Below the pieces are notes generated by a model. That model was not told where the DNA came from, ran no database searches, and saw nothing but the letters and a program-made list of their open reading frames with translations. A program made the position numbers and the translations under genes. 12,450 bases of DNA from Phycisphaerae bacterium. GTDB taxonomy: Bacteria; Planctomycetota; Phycisphaerae; UBA1845; UTPLA1. Positions 6,235-12,450 of the stretch are shown here, one piece after another (the first letter of the stretch is position 1; each line of letters begins with the position of its first letter). The DNA is taken from positions 1 through 12,450 of the forward strand of contig JAFGQA010000029.1 in the NCBI GenBank assembly GCA_016935885.1, given 5' to 3'.

Positions 6235-7443
6235 TCACTTCTTCCAATTGCAGATGTCGTCGTCGGTCCCGTCTTTGCCGTCCGGGCCCAGGCTCCAAAG
6301 ATCGAACTCGCCCTTGTTGTGCCGGGCGGCGCTGCCCGCCACGTATCTAAACTCGTTTCCCCACGGGTCCTTGAATCCGGCGGCATCCTCGAGGTAAGGT
6401 CCGGACCATTTCTCGGCCAGCTTCTTGCCCTTCGGCCGTTCCATCAGATCGTTGAGGGACCCCGGGTAGCTGCCGGTGTGGAGTTTGAACAGCTTGATCG
6501 CCTGCGCCAGTGGGCCGTTTGGCCCGACAATCGCCTCCGTTATGGCGATCTTCTTGTCGTCCTTCGTCGATGCCGAGACGGTGGCACCCGTCGCTCCGCA
6601 CGGCTCGGTCACGAACTTCACGATGCGTTTGAGAACTTTGTTGCCGTAAGGAGCGTCGAACATCTTCGCGCCGTGGTACTCAGGGCCGCCGGGGCACTTC
6701 GTGCTCTTCACGCCCTCGCCGGCCTCCTTCTTCAGTTCCCTGACCGCCGAGTATTCTCCCTCCGGAGCCACCAGCAGGATGGGTCGATCGCCGCATCTCT
6801 TGATATGGCTGACTGAGTCCAGGCCCATGTAGTCCGTACCTGGAGACAGGCAAACGACCACCTTGACCGCTTGATCCCGGGCGGCATAGTCCAGGGCGAT
6901 GCTGCACCCGACGCTCGCACCGATCACGGCCACGCGTCTCGCGTCGCAACATCGCTGCTTTCCCATGTAGAGCGTTGCAGCCTCGGCGTCCATCCACGCC
7001 TCCGCAAACACCATCGGATCGCGATTGTCGTAGCCCTCCTTGACGTTCCGCCCGGTCTGCTCGGCACTGCCGGCATGGCCGCGGATGTCGTACGCCATGA
7101 CCGCAAAACCCGCCTTCCGCAAGCCGGGGATCAGCGGCTTCCAACTCGTCCGGTCCGCCGGGTACATATGGATCAGGATGGCCAGCGGGGCGGACTCCGT
7201 CTCGCGGACAAGCGGTGGGTAGTAGTCCCCCTCGATCATCAGGCCATCGGCGGCCTCGAACTTGGCCACGCGCGGCTTGTAATCCATGGGCTCCTTCCGC
7301 CCCGCCTTCATGCCCGGCGGCATCAGCTTGGGCTGGGACCGCGCCATGGGAGCCGCAGCCATGAATGCCACGGACCCAACCACCGCCGCAAGCATCTGTA
7401 TTGAAGCCTTGCCAGTCACTCGGAATCCAGTCTCTCCTCGCAT
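6235..7443 (-). CDS. Secreted alpha/beta hydrolase fused to a GspG-type pseudopilin domain
   Basis: The 402-residue product begins with a signal peptide (hydrophobic 15-33, likely cleavage after ARS36). Residues about 60-280 are an alpha/beta hydrolase of dienelactone-hydrolase type: oxyanion-region HMYPADRTSW (92-101), YDIRGHAGS (118-126), nucleophile elbow GASVG with S177, a probable acid in APEGEY (E228 or E230 where Asp is usual) and H257 in YHGAKMF. Residues about 296-402 match the globular C-terminal domain of the type II secretion pseudopilin GspG: LFKLHTGSYPGSLNDL, GPYLED, KDPWGNEFRY, and the acidic end DLWSLGPDGKDGTDDDI expected to bind calcium. The prepilin signal and long N-helix of GspG are absent. 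ATG at 7443 has GGAG eight bases upstream and was preferred to TTG at 7473. It follows hslU by 48 bp, so they may be co-transcribed. The substrate is unknown. Confidence 0.88.
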   Translation of the reverse strand: MRGETGFRVTGKASIQMLAAVVGSVAFMAAAPMARSQPKLMPPGMKAGRKEPMDYKPRVAKFEAADGLMIEGDYYPPLVRETESAPLAILIHMYPADRTSWKPLIPGLRKAGFAVMAYDIRGHAGSAEQTGRNVKEGYDNRDPMVFAEAWMDAEAATLYMGKQRCCDARRVAVIGASVGCSIALDYAARDQAVKVVVCLSPGTDYMGLDSVSHIKRCGDRPILLVAPEGEYSAVRELKKEAGEGVKSTKCPGGPEYHGAKMFDAPYGNKVLKRIVKFVTEPCGATGATVSASTKDDKKIAITEAIVGPNGPLAQAIKLFKLHTGSYPGSLNDLMERPKGKKLAEKWSGPYLEDAAGFKDPWGNEFRYVAGSAARHNKGEFDLWSLGPDGKDGTDDDICNWKK

Positions 7444-7491
7444 TGCCCATACTCCGAATAGAAGGTCCCTCAACCCGCCGTCTTGGCTCCG

Positions 7492-8841
7492 CTATAGAAT
7501 GAATCTGCTCAGATCGGCATCCTTGACGATGTCCGTCAATCTGTCGTGGACATACTTCGCGTCGACGGTCACCGCCTGCCCGGACATCTCGGGCGCGTCG
7601 AACGAGATTCCCTCCATTACCTTCTCCGTGATGGTCTGCAGACGGCGGGCCCCGATGTTCTCCGTTCGCTGGTTCACCTCACTCGCAATCGACGCGATCT
7701 CTTCCACTGCGTCCTGCGTGAACCTCACCGTAACGCCCTCTGTCGCCAACAGGGCAACCTGCTGCTTGGTGATCGCGTTTTCCGGCTCCGTGAGGATGCG
7801 CACAAAGTCGTCCTTCGTCAGATCACTCAATTCTACACGGATTGGCAGGCGACCTTGCAACTCCGGCATCAAATCGCTCGGCTTGGCCGCATGAAACGCC
7901 CCGGCGGCCACGAACAACAGATGATCGGTCTTCACCACGCCGTGCCGCGTGTTGACGCTCGTCCCTTCAATGATAGGCAACAAATCACGCTGAACACCCT
8001 GGCGGCTGACGTCCGGCCCGTGCTGCGACGCCCCGCCGCCGCACAGCTTGTCCATCTCGTCCACGAAGATGATCCCGCTATTCTCCGTCCTCCGAACCGC
8101 CATCTCGATCGTCTTCTCGCGGTCGATCAGGTTCTCGCATTCCTGATTGAAGATCACCTGCCGCGCCTCGCGGATCGCTACCTTCCGATCCTTCTGCTGC
8201 TTTGGCATCAGGCGATCCATCATGTCCTGAATCTCCGGCATCATCTGATCCGGACCCATCGTCGTCGCGAACATACCCATTGGCGGGGCCTTCTGCTCGA
8301 TACGCAACTCGATCATTCGGTCTTCCAGCTCGCCGTTGCGGAGTCGCGTGCGGAGCTTCTCGCGGGTCCGCTGCCGGCTAGCCTCTGCATCCCCCTCCAC
8401 GTCGCCCGACTCCGACGCTGGGGGCGTCTGCGGCAGCAGCTCATCGAGGATGCGCTCCTCCGTCTGCTGCTCGGCCTTTTCGCGGACGACCTCCGTCTGT
8501 TCCTTCTGGACCATGGCGATCGCCAGTTCGAGCAGGTCGCGGACCATTGCATCCACGTCGCGTCCCACGTAGCCGACCTCGGTGAACTTCGTCGCTTCCA
8601 CCTTCAGGAATGGAGCGTTGACCAGGTTCGCCATCCGCCGGGCGATCTCCGTCTTGCCGACACCAGTCGGCCCGCTCATCAGAATGTTCTTCGGCCCGAC
8701 CTCCTCCCGCATCGCCTCCGGCAGTTGCAGCCGCCGCCAGCGATTCCGTATCGCCACCCCCACGGCCCGCTTGGCGTCCGCCTGACCGATGATGTACTTG
8801 TCCAACGCGGCCACAATCTCGCGCGGGGTCATCTCGTGCAT
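7492..8841 (-). CDS. hslU: HslU, ATPase subunit of the HslVU protease
   Basis: HslU is the hexameric AAA+ unfoldase that feeds substrates into the HslV peptidase in the cytoplasm. The 449-residue product shows the N-terminal MTPREIVAALDKYIIGQ, Walker A GPTGVGKT (57-64), pore loop GYVG (90-93), an I domain at about 110-235 with a charged insertion, Walker B IIFVDE (257-262), the sensor region RLPIRVEL, and TENIGARRLQTI in the small domain. It ends DLSRFIL, the tail that docks into HslV. ATG at 8841 was chosen because the family begins near MTPREI and GGAAG lies about six bases upstream; a longer frame reaching 8922 adds only unrelated residues. hslV, normally directly upstream, is absent from the window; 601 bp of non-coding repeats lie there instead. 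Confidence 0.96.
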   Translation of the reverse strand: MHEMTPREIVAALDKYIIGQADAKRAVGVAIRNRWRRLQLPEAMREEVGPKNILMSGPTGVGKTEIARRMANLVNAPFLKVEATKFTEVGYVGRDVDAMVRDLLELAIAMVQKEQTEVVREKAEQQTEERILDELLPQTPPASESGDVEGDAEASRQRTREKLRTRLRNGELEDRMIELRIEQKAPPMGMFATTMGPDQMMPEIQDMMDRLMPKQQKDRKVAIREARQVIFNQECENLIDREKTIEMAVRRTENSGIIFVDEMDKLCGGGASQHGPDVSRQGVQRDLLPIIEGTSVNTRHGVVKTDHLLFVAAGAFHAAKPSDLMPELQGRLPIRVELSDLTKDDFVRILTEPENAITKQQVALLATEGVTVRFTQDAVEEIASIASEVNQRTENIGARRLQTITEKVMEGISFDAPEMSGQAVTVDAKYVHDRLTDIVKDADLSRFIL

Positions 8842-9063
8842 GATCGGCTTCCCTACTCGCTGTGCAGATCCGCCCAAATGTGCCTGTTCCCGTGGCGAGG
8901 AGGCAACCTCGACGTGGCGCAAGACGGCCGGCTGGAGAACGTCGAGTCCTGCCCCGCGAACACCCTATTCTGGCGGATCGTGGCGAGCGATGCAACGTGC
9001 CCACCGACAAGCCACCGGATCGGGTGTGCGTCACGATTGTAGGTGGGACTTCGGCACCGGGGT

Positions 9064-9091
9064 AAGAGCCCCCGACCTTGGTCGGGTGGCA
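9064..9091 (+). repeat. Hairpin repeat family D, copy 1
   Basis: The foot AAGAGC leads to the stem CCCGACC (9071-9077), TT, GGTCGGG (9080-9086), then TGGCA. Copy 2 in reverse complement is identical at 25 of 28 positions; two of the three differences form one compensatory A-T to G-C pair change. Confidence 0.78.
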
Positions 9092-9111
9092 CGTTCTCAC
9101 GGACATCCGGC

Positions 9112-9139
9112 TGCCCCCCGGCCAAGGCCGGGGGCTCTT
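9112..9139 (-). repeat. Hairpin repeat family D, copy 2 (inverted)
   Basis: CCCCCGGCC (9115-9123) pairs exactly with GGCCGGGGG (9126-9134) around AA, ending in the foot GCTCTT (9134-9139). It is the inverted partner of 9064-9091 across a 20-nt centre. Confidence 0.78.
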
Positions 9140-9250
9140 GAACGTCGCTGCAAGCTGATCTGTCTTGGGCGATCTCAAGTTCCTCGCTATACCTACTCAG
9201 ATGTCGTACACCCCACCGAAACTGCGCGCTTGCCAATCCCGCAGGTGCTG

Positions 9251-9264
9251 CGGGCCTCAGCCCG
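9251..9264 (+). repeat. Hairpin repeat family C, copy 3
   Basis: The core is CGGGCCTCAGCCCG with the foot TGC. It pairs with the inverted copy at 9314-9327 across 49 nt, nearly the same gap as in the 6016-6091 unit (48 nt). Confidence 0.68.
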
Positions 9265-9313
9265 TGCGACAATATACTCCGAACTGGCGTTGAGCACCGG
9301 GAACACCTCGGCA

Positions 9314-9327
9314 CGGGCCGAAGCCCG
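9314..9327 (-). repeat. Hairpin repeat family C, copy 4 (inverted)
   Basis: CGGGC (9314-9318) pairs with GCCCG (9323-9327) around CGAA. On the minus strand the core equals that of 6078-6091 and gives a C(UUCG)G tetraloop in RNA. Confidence 0.68.
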
Positions 9328-9396
9328 CGGCGCCTCTCCGTGTGTGTCTCGGCGCAGGACACCTGTTCCTGCCATGCAGGATCCCGTCATGCCGCG

Positions 9397-9402
9397 TACA
9401 AT
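9397..9402 (+). promoter_or_regulatory. Possible lutA -10 box
   Basis: TACAAT matches TATAAT at five of six positions and would start transcription about 34 nt before the lutA ATG. No recognisable -35 lies 16-19 bp upstream, so this is weak. Confidence 0.25.
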
Positions 9403-9442
9403 CCCCTCAAGCTGGCTTCAGCATCGCGAGAAGTGGCCCACC

Positions 9443-10153
9443 ATGACACCGACCATCGGACTCTTCATCCCTTGCTACGTCGATCAGTGCTTCCCACACG
9501 TAGCCCGTGCGGCGGTGCGGATCCTCGAACGGCTCGGTGTTCGCTGTGACTACGATCGTCGACAAACGTGCTGCGGTCAGCCGGCGTACAACAGCGGCTA
9601 CTGGCCCGAGGCCGCCCGGCTGGCGGAGCACTTCGTCAACGTATTCGACAGATACGAGCAGATCGTCGCGCCGGGCGGCTCCTGCGTCAGCATGATTCGC
9701 AATCACTATCGCCGTCTGCTGGGCCGCGACGAGCCCGTGACGCAGCGAGTTCACGAACTGTGCGAGTTCCTGACCGAGCAGATGGGCGTCGATGACCTCG
9801 GCTCGGCCCTGCCGGGCAGGGCCGCGTTGCACATGTCCTGCCACATGCTGCGGGAACTGGACGGCGACGGCCCGGTCCGGCGATTGCTGGCCAACGTCCG
9901 TGGGCTTGAAATCGTGGATCTACCGTCGGACACGTGGTGCTGCGGCTTCGGCGGGACGTTCGCCGTCAAGTTCCCCGAGCTCTCCGCCGCCATGGGAAGG
10001 CGGAAACTGAAACATGCTGAACAGGAGCGGCTGGATTACTTGTTGTCGCCCGAGGCGAGTTGCCTGATGCAACTGGGCGGGCTGATTCGTCGGGATGGCG
10101 TTGCCGTGCGCCCGCTGCACGTCGCCGAGGTCTTGGCAGGGATGGTGGATTAG
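9443..10153 (+). CDS. lutA: LutA, Fe-S (CCG-domain) subunit of L-lactate oxidation complex
   Basis: LutA is one of three proteins that oxidise L-lactate to pyruvate in bacteria that use LutABC; related CCG-domain proteins occur in GlcF and heterodisulfide reductase. The 236-residue product has two cysteine-rich CCG modules: C11, C43-C44-G45 (TCCGQPAYNSGY) and C81 in the first; C133 (HMSCHMLRELD), C166-C167-G168 (WCCGFGGTFAVKFPELS) and C207 in the second. Both modules look complete. The start at 9443 (MTPTIGLFIPCYVD) matches the family start, while the upstream in-frame extension to 8789 runs through repeats. The ribosome site is weak (GAGAAG about 13 bases upstream). It leads the lutABC operon, and lutB follows after 82 bp. 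Confidence 0.95.
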   Translation: MTPTIGLFIPCYVDQCFPHVARAAVRILERLGVRCDYDRRQTCCGQPAYNSGYWPEAARLAEHFVNVFDRYEQIVAPGGSCVSMIRNHYRRLLGRDEPVTQRVHELCEFLTEQMGVDDLGSALPGRAALHMSCHMLRELDGDGPVRRLLANVRGLEIVDLPSDTWCCGFGGTFAVKFPELSAAMGRRKLKHAEQERLDYLLSPEASCLMQLGGLIRRDGVAVRPLHVAEVLAGMVD

Positions 10154-10160
10154 GAGTTAC

Positions 10161-10212
10161 GCGGGAACAACGTAAACGGTTGACCCGCCAAACGGCAAGC
10201 CGGCAGGCCGGC
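10161..10212 (+). promoter_or_regulatory. Two hairpins in the lutA-lutB gap
   Basis: The first (10161-10188) pairs GCGGG with CCCGC and, inside, CAAC with GTTG around GTAAACG. The second (10199-10212) pairs GCCGG with CCGGC around CAGG. They sit in the 82-nt space between lutA and lutB, just ahead of the lutB ribosome site, where hairpins often set message stability. Effect on expression is inferred. Confidence 0.4.
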
Positions 10213-10220
10213 CTGGATGT

Positions 10221-10227
10221 GGAGGAG
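10221..10227 (+). promoter_or_regulatory. Strong ribosome-binding site of lutB
   Basis: GGAGGAG lies eight bases before the GTG at 10236 and decides that start over later ATG codons. Confidence 0.75.
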
Positions 10228-10235
10228 TTGTCTGC

Positions 10236-11645
10236 GTGTGGAGCTTTGAACGAGTCAGCCGCGAGAAGGTCGCCGATCTCGCCTTGGCGGACAAACTGCA
10301 CAATGCCACCGCCACGTCACTGGAGAAGTCCAACGCCCTTGTGGCCGAGACGCCGAACTGGCAGGAACTCCGCCAGCGTGCGCGGCGGATCAAGCTCCAC
10401 ACGCTGACCCACTTGGACCAGTATCTTCGCCGGTTCGCGGAGGCGGCGGAGGCCCACGGGGCGACCGTCTCCTGGGCAGACACGGGCGAAGACGCCTGCC
10501 GAAGGATTGTTGAGCTGGCCCGCCGCCACGGCGTCACCCGTGCGACCAAGGCCAAGTCAATGACCGGCGAGGAAATCGAGATCAACAAGGCCCTTGAGCG
10601 GGCCGGCGTCGAGCCGGTCGAGACCGATCTGGGCGAGATGATCTGCCAGCTCGCTGGCGAACGGCCCAGCCACGTGACGGCCCCGATCATCCAATGGTCG
10701 ATGGAGGAGGTGGCGAGGCAGTTCAAGGCCAGCGGCGTGATTGACGAGATTCCCGCGGAGCTTGAGGACCGAAGCTCGGCCGAGCAGGCGAAGCGCATCG
10801 CCATCGCGGCCCAACTCACCGACGCCGCCCGGCGTGCCCTGCGCGAGAAATTCATGACCGCCGGCATGGGCATCAGCGGGGCCAATTTCGCCGTCGCCCA
10901 ATCGGGCACGCTCGTCCTCGTCGAAAACGAGGCCAACATCCGCCTGACAACCACACTGCCCAGGCTGCACGTGGCCGTCGTCGGCATCGACAAGGTGATC
11001 CCGACGCTCGACGACTTGTGCACCTTCCTGACACTGCTGCCGGTCGCCGCCACCGGGCAACGACAAAGCGGCTACGTCTCGCTGATCCATCGCCCATACG
11101 GCGAGCTACACATCATCCTGCTCGACAACGGCCGGACCGACATCCTCGCCGACAAGCAGCACCACGACCTGCTGAGCTGCATCCGTTGCGGCGCCTGCAT
11201 GAACGTCTGCCCCGTGTACCGGCACGTGTCCGGGCACGGCTATGATTCGATCTATCCCGGCCCCATCGGTGCCGTCCTGACGCCGCACCTGCGGCGAGAA
11301 GAACACCTCAAGCAACTGCCTTTCGCCAGCAGCCTGTGCGGCGCGTGTTCGGAGGTTTGTCCCGTCGCCATTCCTCTGCACGAGCGGCTGCTTCAATGGC
11401 GAGACCGCATTGTCCGCCAGGGCGGCCGACCAACGACCGAGGCAATGGCCTTCAGCGCGTGGGCATGGCTGATGCGGCATCCCGGCTTGTATCGGACAGC
11501 GCGACCGCCGGCCGGGTGCATCGATGTCCTGGCAGGCTTAGTGAGCCCCGGCCGCCGGTGGAAGGCCGCCCGTGACCTGCCGGGCTTGTCGAACGAGACA
11601 TTCGCCGACTGGTGGAAGAAGAACCGTGATGCACCAGAAGCTTGA
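10236..11645 (+). CDS. lutB: LutB, LUD-domain ferredoxin-like subunit of L-lactate oxidation complex
   Basis: LutB carries the electron-transfer clusters of the LutABC complex. The 469-residue product has an N-terminal LUD domain (about 70-295, with GISGANFAVAQSGTLVLVEN at 212-231 and PTLDD), then a 4Fe-4S motif CIRCGACMNVCP (C315, C318, C321, C325) and a second motif CGACSEVCP (C368, C371, C375), followed by a helical tail ending FADWWKKNRDAPEA. The segment HGYDSIYPGPIGAVLTP between the motifs is typical of LutB. GTG at 10236 is supported by a strong Shine-Dalgarno. The 3' end overlaps lutC by 17 nt, so translation of the two is probably coupled. Length and domain order are normal for the family. 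Confidence 0.96.
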   Translation: MWSFERVSREKVADLALADKLHNATATSLEKSNALVAETPNWQELRQRARRIKLHTLTHLDQYLRRFAEAAEAHGATVSWADTGEDACRRIVELARRHGVTRATKAKSMTGEEIEINKALERAGVEPVETDLGEMICQLAGERPSHVTAPIIQWSMEEVARQFKASGVIDEIPAELEDRSSAEQAKRIAIAAQLTDAARRALREKFMTAGMGISGANFAVAQSGTLVLVENEANIRLTTTLPRLHVAVVGIDKVIPTLDDLCTFLTLLPVAATGQRQSGYVSLIHRPYGELHIILLDNGRTDILADKQHHDLLSCIRCGACMNVCPVYRHVSGHGYDSIYPGPIGAVLTPHLRREEHLKQLPFASSLCGACSEVCPVAIPLHERLLQWRDRIVRQGGRPTTEAMAFSAWAWLMRHPGLYRTARPPAGCIDVLAGLVSPGRRWKAARDLPGLSNETFADWWKKNRDAPEA

Positions 11646-12309
11646 CACGATTGCGAACATCGTCCGGTCGTTGACGCCGGTAGGCCATCCCGGGCCGCTC
11701 GTACCGCTGGCGATTGAGGAAGACCTTGTCAGATTGTTCGAGAAGCGGCTCAACGCCCTTCGCGCCCCCGGTGACGACGAGCCGGCGGTCATCCACGTCA
11801 AAGACGCGGATGAAGCGGCCCGGAAGGTCGGCGAACTCTGTCGGGACGTCCCGCCCAACGAAGTCATCTGGCAGGGTGACCCGCCCCCCGTGCTACGGCG
11901 CGCCCTCCCGCCCAACGCGTTGCGGCACGACAGACCGCAGAGCGAACCACGGGACTTCTCCGTGGGCATCACCGGCGCGGCTGCCCTGATTGCATCGACA
12001 GGCACGGTCGTCCTTGAATTATCCGACGCCACGGACGGCTGGCCGTCCCTGTTGGTCGACCGCCACATCGCCGTGGCCGGGCGAGACCAACTGCTGCCCG
12101 ATCTCCCGACGTTCTACCGCCGTCTATCCGACCGCTACGATGCGGACGGTCGACTACCGATCCATATCTGCATCACGGGCTGCAGCCGAACGGCCGACAT
12201 CGAGAAGCTACTCGTCATCCCGGCCCATGGCCCCCGGCGAATCCGCGTCATTCTCAGTCAAGCACCGGTCGGCTGGGGCACACGGCCGAGGGACGCGCCT
12301 TCCACCTGA
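11629..12309 (+). CDS. lutC: LutC, LUD-domain subunit of L-lactate oxidation complex
   Basis: LutC is the third protein needed for Lut-type L-lactate use and consists of a single LUD domain. The 226-residue product shows the family core ITGAAALIASTGTVVLEL (114-131), PSLLVDRHIAVAG (139-151), a TGCSRTADIE motif (183-192) and HGPRRIRVIL (200-209). Most relatives have GPS where this protein has GCS (184-186), and VGVHGP-like sequence where it has VIPAHGP. ATG at 11629 was chosen; GGAAG lies about 10 bases upstream and the family begins nearby, while the in-frame ATG at 11572 would lie deep inside lutB. Seventeen residues follow the last conserved strand. It is the last gene of the operon in the window. 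Confidence 0.93.
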   Translation: MHQKLDTIANIVRSLTPVGHPGPLVPLAIEEDLVRLFEKRLNALRAPGDDEPAVIHVKDADEAARKVGELCRDVPPNEVIWQGDPPPVLRRALPPNALRHDRPQSEPRDFSVGITGAAALIASTGTVVLELSDATDGWPSLLVDRHIAVAGRDQLLPDLPTFYRRLSDRYDADGRLPIHICITGCSRTADIEKLLVIPAHGPRRIRVILSQAPVGWGTRPRDAPST

Positions 12310-12450
12310 TCCCACGGGACGATCGAAGGCCAGGAGACCGACGACCTCGGCCGGCGGCCTCTGCTAGAGCAGTCTAAGCTTGAGATTGCCTATGCCGCTG
12401 ACGCCGATCCGAACCGCGACCGTGAGGGAGCGGTCAGCCTTCACCCTTGA
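12310..12450. other. Downstream of lutC, hairpins but no gene seen
   Basis: CTGCT-AG-AGCAG (12361-12372) and GACCG/CGGTC (12418-12422 with 12431-12435) can fold, but neither is followed by a T-run. The lutC frame stays open for 46 codons after its TGA and closes at 12448-12450; nothing in that peptide suggests a real protein. Confidence 0.4.

Larger units (their letters stand above)
8842..9442. other. Divergent intergenic region with two twin-hairpin units
   Basis: These 601 bp separate divergent hslU and lutA. I looked for an hslV reading frame and found none. The part at 8842-9060 shows only a weak CGAGG/CCTCG hairpin (8896-8911) and a TACAAT box on the minus strand (9041-9036), a possible but unsupported hslU promoter. 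Two inverted hairpin pairs follow, 9064-9139 (family D) and 9251-9327 (family C). The last 100 bp contain a possible lutA -10 box. Confidence 0.7.

Noticed and set aside
7546..9042. 498-codon plus-strand open frame opposite hslU
   Set aside because: Antisense shadow of hslU, low-complexity His/Arg/Leu composition, and it runs into the repeat region.
9064..9139. MITE with target-site duplication
   Set aside because: The flanks (GGGT on the left, GAAC on the right) show no duplication, so a classical DDE-transposon MITE is not supported.
8789..9442. N-terminal extension of lutA
   Set aside because: The frame is open but passes through both hairpin pairs, and LutA proteins begin at the GLFIPCYVD segment.
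8842..9442. hslV hidden in the gap upstream of hslU
   Set aside because: No frame shows the Thr-rich HslV start or GDGQ-type motif on either strand.
12310..12450. In-frame 46-codon continuation after the lutC stop
   Set aside because: Open frames of this length are common at this GC content, and the peptide passes through a short palindrome and has no LUD similarity.

Overview
The window is GC-rich and gene-dense. It most resembles a member of the Planctomycetota, possibly Phycisphaerae-like. The clues are a C-terminal zinc ribbon of the form LCPRCGYNVTGN...CPECG on a small membrane protein, a GspG-type pseudopilin domain on an unrelated enzyme, a TMTC-like membrane TPR protein, and intergenic DNA made largely of GC-rich palindromes. 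This placement is inference; there is no rRNA or other taxonomic marker here.

Layout. A membrane TPR protein (75-2135, minus) diverges from surE (2171-2935, plus) across a 35-bp gap holding two interleaved promoter-like motifs. surE converges on a minus-strand run of three genes: dus (4449-5540), a zinc-ribbon membrane protein that overlaps dus by ATGA (3991-4452), and a two-TM SnoaL/NTF2-like protein (3257-3841). After a 694-bp repeat-filled gap comes a second minus-strand pair, hslU (7492-8841) followed 48 bp later by a secreted alpha/beta hydrolase with a fused GspG-type C-terminus (6235-7443). A 601-bp repeat-filled gap separates hslU from a divergent lutABC operon (9443-12309, plus), predicted to encode the iron-sulfur/LUD complex for L-lactate oxidation.

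Functional sense. lutA, lutB and lutC act together as one oxidase complex. dus is a tRNA-modifying enzyme, SurE a nucleotidase, and HslU the unfoldase of the HslVU protease, although no hslV is present beside it. The membrane TPR protein, the two small membrane proteins and the hydrolase fusion have no assigned substrates.

Most unusual signal. All three gaps longer than 300 bp carry short hairpin elements, and several come as inverted pairs of the same element. In two pairs the stems differ only by compensatory base-pair changes plus an unpaired base. In a third family two pairs share almost the same geometry (48 and 49 nt between cores) and a similar centre. This resembles a BIME/REP-like family of mobile or RNA-structural elements, built from sequences I do not recognise as a named family.
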